Shown here: positions 11,173 through 24,401 of the stretch, piece by piece
Layout: each line of letters starts with the position of its first letter
Numbering within the stretch: the first letter of the stretch is position 1
NCBI GenBank assembly: GCA_022749755.1
Contig: CM040444.1
Span: 11,698,274-11,762,273, forward strand
Direction of reading: 5' to 3'
DNA length: 64,000 nucleotides
DNA from: Azadirachta indica
Lineage: Eukaryota > Streptophyta > Magnoliopsida > Sapindales > Meliaceae
The notes under the pieces: generated by a model
What the model saw: only the letters and a program-made list of their open reading frames with translations
The model's database searches: none
Told to the model about the DNA's origin: nothing
Program-made: the position numbers and the translations under genes

Positions 11173-13921
11173 CATTTAACTTTTACAACAAAAATTTTGA
11201 AATATGAAAATAAAAATGTATTATTATTTTTAGTGTTTGTTTATTTTCAAATACAAGTCTCAATTATTTAAGATATTTTAAACATGTTCATTTTTTAGAT
11301 TAATATTGAAATTTTGATAATTATTTTTGTATAAATTAAGTTAAAAATTTTAACTTGGGATCTATTTGTTGTTTTATCTAAAATGTAAATAAATATGAAA
11401 TCTAAAATTTCAGTAAATCTCTGTATATAAATCTAAATTATTCTAAATAATATGTTCTTTGTTTTTATCACGTTTGAATATAACTATCTAAAAGCTAGTA
11501 ATTTTTTCTACCTATCTTTATTTATCATTCACATTTTTTGAAGTCTGAACATAATTTTTTCAATAATTCAAATATTTTAGAGATGCTTGTTTTCTAACTT
11601 AATACTGAAAACTTGTTGGTTTCTCAAAATTAAAAAAAAAATTAACTTAGGGTCTATTTGACATAGTATTTAAATACAATTTTGTGTTTTCAAAAACAAA
11701 AGGTACAACGAATTCTTAAAACCATGTCTGTCTAAAATTTATCCAATATTTTTAGGTAGGATTTTCAAATTTAATTCAAAATTAAAAGACGATGAAAAGT
11801 CATTTTTCTTTGTTGTACCCGATTCAAATTCAAATATAAATTTTCTCATTTTCTTTTGTAACGTAATAGTATTAATTGATGAAAATATGAAATCAATATA
11901 TTAATAAAAATAAATAATATGAACTATATGATAGTCAATATTATCATGTCAAGTTAATTTATATACCATAATTTGTATAAAACCAAAAATTAATTCATCG
12001 GGCTTAAATAAATATAACTATACATATATATCCACCTATTAAACTTATTTTTACATTCAATTTTCAAATTAAAACTTGTAATAATGTAAGTTTCTTTTCA
12101 TATTACCTTATATCTAAGTTTGTGATCTAATTGTAAGCCTCCATGAACATAATTTTTGATGATTTCTCATTCAAAATTTTAATTAAGCACATTGATTAGA
12201 AAATTGTGAATAAAAATATAAAATTTATGTGATTTCAAGTGCTAAATAGTTGATTAATAATACATCCTCCCCTTTCTTCTCTCACTATAACTCTCTCTCT
12301 AAAAACTTTTGTCCACCCAAAGTCTCGATTATCTTGTCACTCGAGAGGGAGTTTTAATCATCCAAAAAGCTCCATCTCCAGTGAAAGATCTTGTCATTTT
12401 TCTCCATTTTTATATTCCATTTCTTAATAAAAACATATTTCTATCTAGATAAAGATTTATAGAAGTTTTTTTATACAAATATTGATCTGCATGGGGTCGT
12501 TTTATTAATTTTTGATGATTTACAATATTATGACATTATATATTTTATTCTATATCTAAATATTTGAACACTCATATAAAAAGATCAAAATTTGTTAAAT
12601 CGTAAATCTGGAGGATTTTATATTGTAACAAGTTTATTACAGAAATTTTATTACATTATGAATTAGAAGAATCAACTCAAATGGAGGAAAATAAATGGCA
12701 AGAGTTATGAAAAAAATTCAATGGAGTTTATTTTAACCTTTTTCTTAGTCAAAATATCATTTATGAATGCATTATATTTATTTTCTCCCTATACTTTGGT
12801 AGGTGTTATAATTTAACTAGTTGTAGTAATTTATCTTTGTAATATCTTGATGATATGGCTGTATAGCTATGTGACTGTAAATGTTTTATTTGTTATGAAT
12901 TGGATTTTATTAATGTTTCAAAAACAAAAAGAAGCACTAAATATCTACAGGAAGCTTATTTAAACTTTTCCTATGAGACCTATAAATTTTTCAAAATAAT
13001 GGTAAAATTTTATAACAATAATACTATTATTTTTTTAAAAATTAATATATGCTGTTAAAATCTAATGTATATCTACGAATATTTTAGTAAATCCGTGTTA
13101 CAATAAGTCTACCAATTGTAAGTAAACATTTCTCATATTTGTTCATTTAAAATAAAACTGAAAATTTTTGGAGAAATATGTGAAAATACCTTGTAGAGTT
13201 AACAGTTAAAACTTAACATTAAAAGTAATATTTATAAAATATAAGAGATCAAATTATTAGTGCATGAAATTTAATGGTAATCATGTTTCCCTCTATATCT
13301 ACATTAAGGATATCCAAAATCCAATGTAATCTAAATAAATCTGCTTAATTTGATATGATTCGATGTACTTTCTAGTGAATTTGGTGGATCAATGAATTAG
13401 ATTGATTAAACAAATCTAAAATCAGCTTACAGCAAATCAGAATATAGATTCACATTATCAATCCATCCTAATCCAATCTACTCTACCAAAAATAATGTAA
13501 TAATATTTGTAAAGAGAAAATTCTTTATAATATAAAATTATATAGTATATCACAAGCTTAATAATCTTAGTTCAATAAATCTTAATAAGCAAATAGCCCA
13601 ATCCAATTATTGATTTACGGAAACAAAAGAAAAATAAAATAAATAAATAAATCAAACAAAAAAAAAAGAAGAGAAAAATGCGTATCGACGCCTTCTATCC
13701 TTGCCCCTCCTCTTCTCTTTTACTCAAATCTATACCGTAATTTCTTCCAGCACCCTCACCAAAATTCATTCAGCTCCCTTTAATTTTCATTCAACTAGTT
13801 TCCTTCATCCTAAACTTCCAACTCTCTTTAGAACCTAAATAAAAAATTCAAAAATAATTTTACTTTTATTTTTTATAATTTTTTCATATTTTAAATTATG
13901 TTTTACTTTTTGTAATAAAAA
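11173..13921. other. AT-rich intergenic DNA with MITE fragments
   Basis: No coding signal. 11230-11680 holds at least two pieces of a MITE family also found in PSD introns (words such as ATTATTCTAAATAATATG and AGATATTTTAAA). The rest is low-complexity A+T, ending in an unassigned C/T-richer stretch (13680-13850). Confidence 0.55.
11232..11680. repeat. MITE-family fragments (two copies)
   Basis: 11232-11330 and 11520-11660 both resemble the start of the intronic MITE at 41614 (TCAGATATTTTAAAGAGGT, then TTAACTTAA and CTGAAAACTTG). 11360-11470 resembles 37317-37430. Confidence 0.5.
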
Positions 13922-14154
13922 TATTAATGATATGATCACATATATTGATGATTTGATTACATAATCAAGGTCACAATATTGCTTATTATGTGTATCAAAT
14001 ATTATTAGTATATGTGATATTTTCATAGGATTATTACCATATTCTTCTTATAAATATCCCACATTTATTACATATATGTTCTTTCCTTTATTATTCACAT
14101 TGTAAAGCCTGTATAAAAGGCTCTCCTACATTTATATTTTCATCGAGAAGTACG
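13922..14154 (+). repeat. 5' LTR of older copia
   Basis: Aligns with 24402-24636 over its whole length, including GATTATTACCATA, TATAAATAT and TTGTAAAGCCT. Confidence 0.8.
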
Positions 14155-15120
14155 AAGCTTAGATTGGATTGCCTAAGAGAGATTTTGGCGGTGCCTTTGA
14201 AGTGAAAATTGACAGTTGAAAATCAACAATAAGAACCACACCATGAATAACTACATGTTACTAAGTTGAAATGGATCAGCGGTGACTGGTTACTTGTTAA
14301 AAAATGGCCAGATCGAATAAGTAGAGAGCCAGTTCTGTTGTGTTCTTTGCTAGAGCATTTGATAGTCTGACGGAGAGAAATAAGGCTATAGAAAGGATGC
14401 TCGATGGACACTGATTCGACTGATACTAGAGGTGAAGCAACATGCATTAGAATTAGCCCAGATAATGATCGATGGTGGCAAAAGGAGGTTATCTTCGCAA
14501 TGGAAAATAGCAACACTTGTGAGGAAACCGGCACCACCATCGAGTTAGGTAGTAACTTCTAAGTGAGTTAGAGTTTGTAGTGCGTCAAAAGGATAAAGAA
14601 TTTTGGCAGTGTGTGAAGCACACACGTGGTTGTGGAAGATGGCGCATAAAATACACATGACTGTGGAAGATGACGCATGGATCACATGCGTAGCTGTGGA
14701 TGGAAGAGAACTACTATGGAAACTAATTTAAATAGAAAAGGAACCAAAAGAGCCGAAAAATTAAAGTGATGGCTCTGAGAGCATGCGTCGACATTACCAC
14801 TACTAGTGAGTTTTTGGACTAACTTCCATCAACCTTTGGTTATTTTGCACGATCTTCCTTTCTTTTTCGATTGATTTTGTTCACTGCATTGTGTCTTGGA
14901 GAACTCAAATGTTTCTCACCTCAATTAATGTTTAGTTATATGGACTTAATTATGTTTTATAGGCTCAAGCTATATGCAGTTTTCATAAGGGATGTTGACT
15001 TTAACGTTATATTATTGGGCATATTACCTAACTTATTAATTAAGACGATGAAATTGATAATCAATTAGACGATTGAATAACGAATAGGACAACAAACTTC
15101 ATCAAATAATACTTGGTTTC
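14155..15120. other. Leader region of older copia, partly unexplained
   Basis: No tRNA-Met primer site (TGGTATCAGAG) directly follows the LTR. It holds a 31-bp imperfect tandem repeat (14622-14700). No domain is recognised, and an open frame on the minus strand at 14223-14540 has no family resemblance. It could itself be an insertion. Confidence 0.4.
14622..14708 (+). repeat. 31-bp imperfect tandem repeat, nearly three units
   Basis: Units start ACACGTGGTTGTGGAAGATG (14622), ACACATGACTGTGGAAGATG (14653) and ACATGCGTAGCTGTGGATGG (14684). Confidence 0.7.
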
Positions 15121-15467
15121 GTATTACTTCTACCCCCTCCATCCATCTCTAACTTGCATGATTCGAGACCGCTAAAAAGATATTGGACTTATTTACACAT
15201 CGCTACACCTCTATTGTATTGGCTCATCAGTATCAGATTCTATGTGGGCTCCATCAGATGTATGAAAAACTTGGATAATCCATCTCAGAACTCTACTCTC
15301 AGATATAGTTCCTTTAAGATTAGCTCTCCCTTTTTTGTAACCTAAATGGACTAATCCTAATGATACCGCTCAATTTGTAACTTATAAAGATCAATAAACA
15401 TTGATGCTGTTTCTCATAGCTCTACATGACATCTTTGAGCTCATTGGAGCATTATTATTGTATCAGC

Positions 15468-15639
15468 TAATAAGGATATACAATTACATTGAGAAAGTCA
15501 AGGGAGAAAATCAGCGGATTTTCGCGTCTTAATTTGTTTTGTTTCCTATTTTCTTTGTAATTAACCTCCTTTAATTATTTTCATTTTCTTTGCTCTTGTA
15601 ATACGTATATATATACTACCTATGTCAATGAGAATTGCA
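15468..15639 (+). repeat. 5' LTR of nested copia
   Basis: Starts TAATAAGGATATA (the 3' copy has TGATAAGG) and ends GAATTGCA. Confidence 0.8.
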
Positions 15640-15653
15640 TGCCCCAAAATCCA

Positions 15654-16400
15654 ATGGCTAATGAGAATATCCAAATCCCCAATGCCCAGGAACCCACAAA
15701 ACCATTAACTATGATTACTATCCATAACTCCGTTAAGCTCACACCCACTGACTATCTTTCTTCGAAAACCCAAACAAAAACCATTCTCATTGGCTGTAAT
15801 ATATAAAAATTCATTAATGGGTCCCACCTTGCTCCATCACCAACCATCACCTTCAATAATGTTCTCTTTTATAACCTTGCATTCCAAACATGGCTACATC
15901 AAGACAAACTATTATTTGGAGCACTTGTCGGCACTCTTTCAAACACTCTAGTTCCTTTCATCACCCAATTTCCTATGAGGCTTGGCAAATACTTGCCAAC
16001 ACCTATGCTTGACCATCTCGTGGCCATATTAAGTAACTCAAAAACCATCTTAAAAACATCACCAAAGGCTCTCAATCCATTACAGACTACATGTAGTATA
16101 TTAAAACTCGAGTCGATAAACTTGCTGTTTTTGTTAAGCCTCTTAACCATGAAGATCTAATTGAAAAATTACTTAAAGGCCTTGATGAAAATTATCAGTC
16201 CATTATTGATGCTGCCAACAGTCATGGTTCCATCATCTTTTTTAATGAATTCCATGAAAAATTCATCAACAAAGAACTGTCTCTCTCAACAAGACAAGTC
16301 CCTCACCGCTATCAGCTTCTGCTTATCCCGCCAATGTTTGCTCTATTCCAAGATCTACTACCAATCGCACTTCTAAGCTCCTTAGGCCACATCTACACCC
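15654..16400 (+). pseudogene. gag remnant of nested copia
   Basis: MANENIQIPNAQEPTKP, KTQTKTILIGC and GSHLAPSPTITFNNVLFYN are read first. After a frameshift near 16010 come SITDYMQYIKTRVDKLAVF and HEDLIEKLLKGLDENYQSII, the copia gag core. At least one stop and one frameshift. Confidence 0.8.
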
Positions 16401-16599
16401 ATTCAAGGTATCACAAAATGTTCTCCCACAGATAATCGAGACGATTGTCCTCTTGCTCGTCCATTCCTTGGTTATTACTCATGGTATAATACTCAAAGTC
16501 ATATAGTCTTACGCTATCCTCTTTTCCAACAACAGTTTTTACATGTGCAACCACATCCTTATCCTGACAATTCATCACAATCTCTACCATCGACTCCTA

Positions 16600-19500
16600 G
16601 CAAGCTCAAGCAAATGTTGCAACTACCCTTCTCTTTAACATCATATACTTACTTGACAGTGAAGCCTAACATCATGTCATCACCGACCTATGCAATCTTG
16701 CTCTCCACAGTCCTTATAATGGCGCAGATGAAATTATAATCGGTGATGGCTCTAGACTCCCCATATCTCACACTAGTTCCACCTCTCTTACCACTCCCTC
16801 TTACTCTTTCACTCTATTTAATGTTTTATGTGTTCCTACCATGAAACATAATCTTATTTTTATTTCTCAACTTTGCAAGTCTAACAATAATTCCATTGAC
16901 TTCTTACCTTCTTCTTTTCATATGAAGGATCTTTGCACAAGGCAATTCTTTTGAAAGGTCAAACTAAGGATAGTGTGTATGAACGGTCGCTCTCTATTAC
17001 TCTATCACCTTTAATTGCATTTTCCAATGTCAAGACCACCTTGTCTAAATGGCATCATAGATTAGGTCATCTTTTTTTTTTGTCAATCTTCAAAAATATT
17101 ATTTCTTTACTTAATTTAGATTTCTTTCATCTATCTAATTTTAATTTTAATTATAATTCATGTCAATGCAATAAAAGTCTTAAATTACCATTGTCTACTT
17201 TTACTCTTTCTACCTCTTCACCTCTTAAAGTTATATCTCCTGATATATGGATATCACCACTCTACTCTATTAATAACTTTAAATACTAGGTCATTTTTGT
17301 TTACCATTTTACAAAATATATCTGGCTTTCAAACATAAATTTAATACGCATGATGTCTTTATGCGCTTTAAGGCCCTAGTAGAAAAATTCTTTAAATGTC
17401 TAATTATTACTCTCTACTTTGACAATGGGAGGAATATCAATCTTTCTCTTTATTCTTAACAATCAATGGGATCTCACATCTTACTTTTCCACCTCACATT
17501 CCTAAACAGAATAGGTAATCTAAATGTCATCATCACATTGTCAAAATAGGTCTAGCTCTCCTTACTCGTGCTATTCGTTTTTTGCCTTTTCTACTGTCGT
17601 CTACCTCATCAGTCACCTCCCTACACCAACTTTAAACCACCTCTTACCATATCTCAAACTCTTTGCCACATTCCCCAACTACTCTAAACTTCAAAGCTTT
17701 GAATGTCTCTGCTATCCTTAGCTTCGCCCATATACATCCCACAGACTCGAGTCTCGTTCTTCTCCTTGCGTATTTATTGGGTATTCTCTCACTCAAAATG
17801 TTTATCTATGTCTTGACACATGTATTGCTCATTTATATGCTTCTCGTCATGTTCGCTTTATTGAGTCAATTTTTCCCTTTGCCACTTTTCATACTTCTCT
17901 TCCTCGCGCCACTCCATCCACCATCTTTAAGTGGTGCTCTATGACTTTACTAGTTGTGGCCACACCACTAGTAAATGCTGACTCTGCTCTCCCATCAAAT
18001 CAACCCGCTCCTACTACCCTAAGCCAACAACATGAACTAGATAAAATTAATGCCACCTATGTCGTACCTACTTTACAACCTAACAACCATTCTCCGCACC
18101 TACCCTCACCACCCCCACTTACTCAAAACAGCCTTACTTAACCACCCAATCTCTCAACCTCACCTCATGTCATAGTCACTAGCTCCAAACACAACATTTA
18201 TAAACCAACTCAAAAACTTAATCTCACTGCCCAAATCCAATAACCTATCCTTGAACCCACGATTATTACCTGAGCCCTCAAAGATCCTAAGTGGTGATGT
18301 TTGAAGAGTTTGATGCCTTATGACGTAATGGGACATGGGACCTAGTGCCATCTCATTCCTTTCAAAATTTGGCTGGTTATAAGTGAATCTTTCACACCAA
18401 ATATTTACCTAATGGCTCTATAAACAGGTACAAAGTTTGATTAGTTGCTAAAGGCTTTCACTAACGCCCTAGAGTTGATTGCTCTGAAACCTTCAGTCTA
18501 GTCATCAAACCTACCAATGTCCGTCTTGTTCTCAACCTTGTAGTTAGTCAAGGTTAGTCACTTAGACAACTTGATGTCAACAATACCTTCCTTCAAGGCA
18601 CTCTCACTGAGGATGTGTTTATATCTCAACCTTCGGGCTTGATTGATCATGATCATCCTTATCATGTATGCAAGCTACACAAAGCTTATATATAGCCTCA
18701 AAAAAGGTCCCCGTGCCTGATATCATATGTTGCACCAATTTCTTCTCCAATACAACTTCACCAATTCCGTTACTCACATTTCCTTGTTCATGTTAAACAA
18801 CCGTGGCACCATTCTTTATCTTTTAGTCTATGTCGATGATATCATTATCACTGAAAATAATGTCAAAGCTGTACAGATTTTCATTCAATAACTTTCTCAG
18901 TGCTTCTCTCTTAACGAACTTAGCCCCCTGACATAATTCCTTAGAGTGGAAGTTACCTCCCATAATAATAATCTCTTCCTAAGTCAAGGCAAGTACATTG
19001 CTAATCTACTTAACAAAACTTACATGATTGAAGCCAAGCCTGCTTCCACACCACTCATAACTAGTTCGATTCTCACTTTATAATTTGGAACCCTACTATA
19101 TGATTCAACCAAATATTGAACAATTGTCAGCAACCTTCGATATCTTTTTCTCACTTGGCTGGACGTTGCCTATATGGTGAACAAATTTTCTTATTTTATG
19201 TATCAACCGAAAAGTGATCATTGGAATGTGGTCAAGTGTCTATTACGTTATCTTTGTGGCACCTTAGATCACCGCATCATACTTCGTTGAACCTCCTCAT
19301 TAGCACTTCATCCTTTTTCAGACGCTAATTGGGTAGGTAACAAAAATGATTTCACGCCAACTACTGCATACATAGTCTATTTGGGTCACAATCCTATTTC
19401 TTGGAGCTCTAAGAAACAGTGAAATGTGGCTTGCTCTTTCTTTTAGGCTGAGTATCGATTAGTGGCCTCTACTACTACAAAAATTTGTTGGATTTGCTCT

Positions 19501-19770
19501 CTCCTTAACAAACTCGGTGTCACTCTTCCTTAACAACTAGTTGTTTATTATGATAATGTTAGTGCAACAAAACTCTATTCCAATCCAGTCTTTCACTTAC
19601 GCATGAAACATGTTGCTCTCAACTATCACTTTATTCAAGAACAAGTTCAAAATGGTTTACTGTGTGTGTCACACATCTATGCCTCTGATCAATTCACTGA
19701 CACTCTTACTAAACCTCTTGCTCATCCTTAGTTTGACTCACTCAAAGGCAATATTGGACTTGCTCCACGG
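16600..19770 (+). pseudogene. Protease-integrase-RT-RNase H remnant of nested copia
   Basis: YLLDSEA (about 16650) is the protease site. KWHHRLGHLFFLSIF (17049-17093) is the GAG-pre-integrase motif. SFECLCYP (17699-17721) and SPCVFIGYSLTQNVY belong to the integrase C-terminal part. LRQLDVNNTFLQGTLTEDVF (about 18560) and YVDD (18829-18840, intact) mark the RT. MKHVALNYHFI and FTDTLTKPLAHP lie in RNase H (19600-19735). Stops are scattered in every section. Confidence 0.82.
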
Positions 19771-19789
19771 CCATCCATCTGTAGGGGCA

Positions 19790-19956
19790 TGATAAGGATA
19801 TATAATCACGTTAAGAAAGTCAAGGGAGAAAATCAAGGGATTTCCTCGTCATTTTATTTTGTTTCCTATTTCTTTGTAATTAATCTCCTTTAATTATTTT
19901 CCTTTTTTGTGCTCTTGTAATCTATATATAAACTACCCATATCAATCAAAATTGCA
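19790..19956 (+). repeat. 3' LTR of nested copia
   Basis: Starts TGATAAGGATATA and ends AAATTGCA. Confidence 0.8.
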
Positions 19957-19959
19957 TGC

Positions 19960-20385
19960 CATAATTCTTCAATTTCTCTCTTCCGAAAAATCGTTTATGA
20001 GCAACCCCTGCATATTTATGACAATGCCACAAACATCCTTATTTGAGAGGAAACTGATCTCACTAATTTATATATACTTTGTGTAAACTTACATTTGCTA
20101 CACTCATTACTCAGACTTCTACTTCATAAAAAATAGTATGCTATTATTGTCAAGAGTCTAGACATATGTTATTTAATTGTCCCACAAGAAAATGTCACAA
20201 TTATCAAAAAGAAGGGCCTAAGCATTATGGTCAAGATTGTTTGTAGAAAAGGATTCTAGTTCCATGTCCTTCTAAAAATCCTCTACGTTTTTTTGTTATT
20301 ATTGGTAATGATTATACTACCACAGGTCTATTTGTATAATCTTTTTTCCTTGTTATTCACAACCCAAGATTTATAAAAGATTCGT
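19960..20385 (+). pseudogene. gag C-terminus and zinc knuckle of older copia
   Basis: Gag resumes after the nested element. The segment YYCQESRHMLFNCPTRKC and GPKHYGQDC (20140-20245) is knuckle-like, with some Cys/His lost. Confidence 0.65.
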
Positions 20386-21301
20386 TGGTAGGATAATTTT
20401 CAATTTTAATAAATTATTTAATTAATTAACCAACATTAATTGATCTCATAATTAATCATATCAACATGCCACAAATAAAAATTATGAAGACACAATTTTT
20501 ATGTAGTTTGAATTTTTTAATCCGACATCCATAAGGCCATGCTAAAAGAAAAAATAATCCACTAAGAAGTAAGATAATACAAACACCAATGGACTTATAC
20601 AAGTTAAAGACTCCTTTTTTGTTGTTGCCGCTGTATTGGATATTATTAGATTGCATTGTTTCACTAGATCGTAATATTGACAAACTCCTTTCAATGAATA
20701 TGGCTTCTTCTCTCAAAGAAAATCAAGTTTCTTTCTTAAAGAACACAATCATAACTCTGATCACAATGCTTATGAAATTCAAATCTTTAAGTTTATCATA
20801 ACAAGAATTGTAGATAATTAATTCGCACTAAGTTGCTTTTAGTTAAGGTATGGAAAAAAATAGTTGAACAACTTAAAAAGAAACAAAAACACATTTGTAA
20901 GAATCTCTCTTTGGACGAATTTTTTACATACAAAAGGCTTAACTAATTCTAAAACATATTTTATATTTATAGTGAAACATAAAGCATAGTTCAAAGAAGA
21001 TTTTTGTTTCCTTATTTCCTTAAAGAAAATAAATCTCCTAATTAAGAAGAAATATTACCTTTCTAATACTACTTATTTCCCAATAAGTCTTATTTCCCTT
21101 CAAGTAGAGGATTTGAGATCTCATGATTCCTAATTAAGTTTAAGAATTGATTAATTTTAAATATCTAGGAAATTAAAAACACACATGGAAATTAATTCTA
21201 ATTAAACCTTGACCAAATATTCCAGAATTTTCATAATTAAAAATTTTACTATCAAATAACCAAACATATTGTTGTAAGATGCCAATATAAAAATCCTAAC
21301 A
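20386..21301 (-). mobile_element. Reverse-oriented solo LTR (copia-like) inside the older copia
   Basis: This 916-bp block interrupts the older element between gag and protease. On the minus strand it begins TGTTAGGATTTTTATATTGG and ends ATTATCCTACCA, i.e. TG...CA. A segment near 20480-20560 reads GCCTTATGGATGTCGGATT and AAATTGTGTCTTC on the minus strand, a pattern common near the 3' end of plant copia LTRs. No internal coding domain; target duplication not clear. Confidence 0.55.
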
Positions 21302-21327
21302 ATTTAGAATCTTTTCTTCAAAAAATT

Positions 21328-22420
21328 ATGCAAAAATCTTATAAATTTTCCATTTCTGCGTCCTCTATTATCTCATATACATCTTCTTGGTATCTTGACT
21401 ATGCATGCTGTAATCATATGACTACAAACTCTACTATCTTTTCATCCAAGAGCACTTCTCCTAATTTACTAGTTATTCATATTGCAGATAGGTCCTCCAT
21501 GCATGTTAGTCACTTAAGACATGTCTTTTTATCTAATCCTTCCTTATCTAATATTTCTTATATCTAAACTGACTTTAAATATCTTATTTGTTGGTCAACT
21601 TTGTAATCTTGACCTTAATGTTCTTTTTATTGCCTCTATTTGCCATATGTAGGATCTAAAGATAAATTAGACACTTAGGATAGGCTATAAAGTTAGACTT
21701 CTCCTTAAGCTCATTAACCTCTATCTGCCAGTGACCTACCAATCCACTCATCAGTTTATTACCTTTACCACCTAAACTTTTTCCTTAAGCCTTTTGCACT
21801 TTCAATTAAGACATATGTCACTGAGTCATCTTCGCCTACTAGCCTTTAATGGTGATTTGGGTAATATATTACAAAACCAATTTGACTGTGTTTTATATCA
21901 TTTAGCAAAGTATATTGCTTTATCTTCTAATAATAGTACTTCTTTTTAAGCTCCTTTTAATTTAATTTACTCTAATATTTGAGGGTCTTTCTTTAATACA
22001 ACAATGAAAGGTTATAAATATTTTATCATTTTTATCAATAATTATTCTTATCACATATGGATCTATCTTATCAAATAGAGATTTGAGCTTTCTAGCAACA
22101 ATTATTACAACTTTGTTAACATGGTTCAAATATAGTTCTGTTATTTTATTAAAACTTTTCACATTGATAATGTCATGGAATACAACAATTCTGTGTTTTG
22201 AAGACTTCTTTAAAATAATGGCATTATCTATCATTTGTTCTTATCCTAGTACATCCGAACAAAATAATAGAATTAAATACAAACACATATATATTTTAGA
22301 AACTATCTGTGTTATTTTTATCTCGACCTTTTGTCTAAAACATTTTTAGTGAGAAATCACTCATACAGTTGTACACATTATCAATCGCATTTTTTCTCTA
22401 ATTACTGACATTATCTCACC
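21328..22420 (+). pseudogene. Protease and integrase remnant of older copia
   Basis: SSWYLDYACCNHMTTNSTIF (about 21385-21445) has Tyr in place of the usual Ser/Thr after the catalytic Asp. FQLRHMSLSHLRLLAFNG is the GAG-pre-integrase (about 21800-21855). MKGYKYFIIFINNYSYHIWI (22003-22062) is the integrase start. Confidence 0.75.
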
Positions 22421-22959
22421 TTATGAAAGACTATAGAATCCACCTAATTACAGTTTTCTTCTAGTATTTGGGTATGTCTACTTTATCCTTCTCCGACCTC
22501 ATGAATACACTAAATTAAAGCTTCAAGCATAGTTACGTTGTTTTCTAGTATACAAAATAGAACACAAAGGCTACAAGTGTTAGGATTTTATGTCTAACAG
22601 ACTTTGTATCTCTTGATAAGTGGTCTTTTAGGAACACAAAATGTTTTCTTTTCTTTCCACCTTTCGATCTAAGTTCTCTTCTACCTCTTTCTTCATTAAC
22701 AACTCTTTTATATTGTTTTTTGATGATTTTGGTACAAATCCTTCCATTGAACAACCAATATGTCCATTAAAACTTAGCCTACTTTTGAGCAACTAACTTC
22801 CTCTATTAGATCCGCACCTCTCACCTCACATGACATTGAGTCTTCATCTTCTAATTATTTTCTTCTACTTTGTAAATGTAATAGGTTAAGAGAACTTTTT
22901 GTCAAATTTAGACATTTTCATTGTTTCTTCACTACACTTGCCTTATATAAGCATCACTT

Positions 22960-24300
22960 CTATTTCAGAGCTTATTTAACCCTATTTGGCAGCAAGTAAT
23001 GGCAAAGGAACTTCAAGCCCTTGAAAAATCTCATACTTTGTATTTAATTGATCTTTAACATCAAAACCAATGTTGATAGCTCTATTGACATATACGAGGC
23101 TAGACTTGTTACTAAATTCTTTCTATTCAAGCATATGGTATTGATGATGAAGAAACATTTACACTAGTCATTCGCAAAAACTTTTCTATGATGCTTGTTA
23201 ACAATTGCAATTGTACGTCAGTAAACACTATTTCAAATAAATGTCAAAAATGTCTTTCTTAATAGAGATCTCACTGAGAAAGGTTATATGAAACCTCTCA
23301 TTAATATTCTCATCCTCGTCAAAAGCCGCGAAATCTCCGTTATGCTTTATATGGCCTCAAACAAGCTTTCCAAGCCTGGTTTATAAAGTTCAATACCATA
23401 ATTCAACATTTTAGTTTTGTAGTCTAATAGTAAGACTTAACTCTATTTATTCATCGTACAGACCATGGTTGCACTATCTTATTACTACATGTGGATGATA
23501 TGATTAATTCCGAGGATTATCTAAATGATGTATTTGACCTTAAGGTCTCCCTTTAAAGATGAAAGATTTTAGTCATCTTACATACTTCTTTGGTCTTAAG
23601 GTGTTGTTTGATATAGATGCATATTATCTTTTTCAATCTAAATATATATCTGATCTTCTTGCTTATGTTAGGTTTGAATGACGACAAAATTATCTCTAAT
23701 CCACTTAAACTAAATGTCAAACTCACACCACTCGATAGGGCTTGAGTCTCTGATGCTATGCTTTTTAGACAATTAGTTAGTAGTTTAGTTTATCTGATAG
23801 TCACTCGCCTTAATATCTCTTATGTTATCCATTTTATTAGTTAGTATATGGCTGCATCTTGATCCATTTATTTTGCAGCCTCCTATCACATTCTTCTATT
23901 AATTAAAGGCACTATGTTCCATGGTCTTCACTTCTCTACACATTCACCTCTTGAATACCACTCTACCACAGGGCAATATCTTTTTTCTACGAGATTCTCT
24001 CATTTCTTAGCTATGTAAGAAGCAAACTGTTGTTGCATTATATAATACTAAAGCTAAATATTACGCTCTTACTAATATTACTCAAGAGATTATTTGGCTT
24101 CGTTGGTTATTGTATGATATGGGTGTTCCTTCTAAAAGGCCAACCTCTCTCTTTTATGACAATTATAGTACTATCCAAATTACTCATAATAATGTTTTCC
24201 ATTAATGTACTATGCATATTAAGGCCGATTGTCACTTTATTTGTCAACATATCACCCAGGGTTCTATAACACTCCATTCAATTTCTTCCTTTCATTAACC
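22960..24300 (+). pseudogene. RT-RNase H remnant of older copia
   Basis: WQQVMAKELQALEKSHT (22990-23040) opens the RT. RNLRYALYGLKQAFQAWFIK (about 23328-23388) and LLLHVDDMI (23480-23505) follow; the box is HVDD rather than YVDD. SDAMLFRQLVSSLVYLIVTR (about 23750-23810) and an RNase H tail run to the polypurine tract. Confidence 0.8.
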
Positions 24301-24401
24301 AACTAACATTTTTACAAAATGTCACTCTTGTAGCCGTTTGAGTGACTTGGTATCCAAGCTCAAGCTTATTTCCACTACACCTTCTTGAGTTTGAGGGGGA
24401 T

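Larger units (their letters stand above)
15468..19956 (+). mobile_element. Short-LTR Ty1/copia retrotransposon nested in the older copia
   Basis: LTRs 15468-15639 and 19790-19956 (about 170 bp) share AAGTCAAGGGAGAAAATCA, TTGTTTCCTATTT and TTGCTCTTGTAAT-like stretches. Purine run GTAGGGGCA precedes the 3' LTR. gag starts at once (MANENIQIPNAQEPTKP, 15654). The order gag, protease, integrase, RT, RNase H is the copia order. Short LTRs and the gag opening (TIHNSVKLTPTDYL) suggest the Ale/Retrofit lineage, a tentative call. It lies inside the older element's gag. No target duplication was found. Confidence 0.85.

Noticed and set aside
13613..13680. A-rich run with AAATAAATAAAT, considered as a poly(A) region of a gene
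   Set aside because: No upstream exon or coding signal; simple low complexity.
14223..14540. 105-codon open frame on the minus strand
   Set aside because: No recognisable domain, inside a decayed retrotransposon leader; length is within chance.
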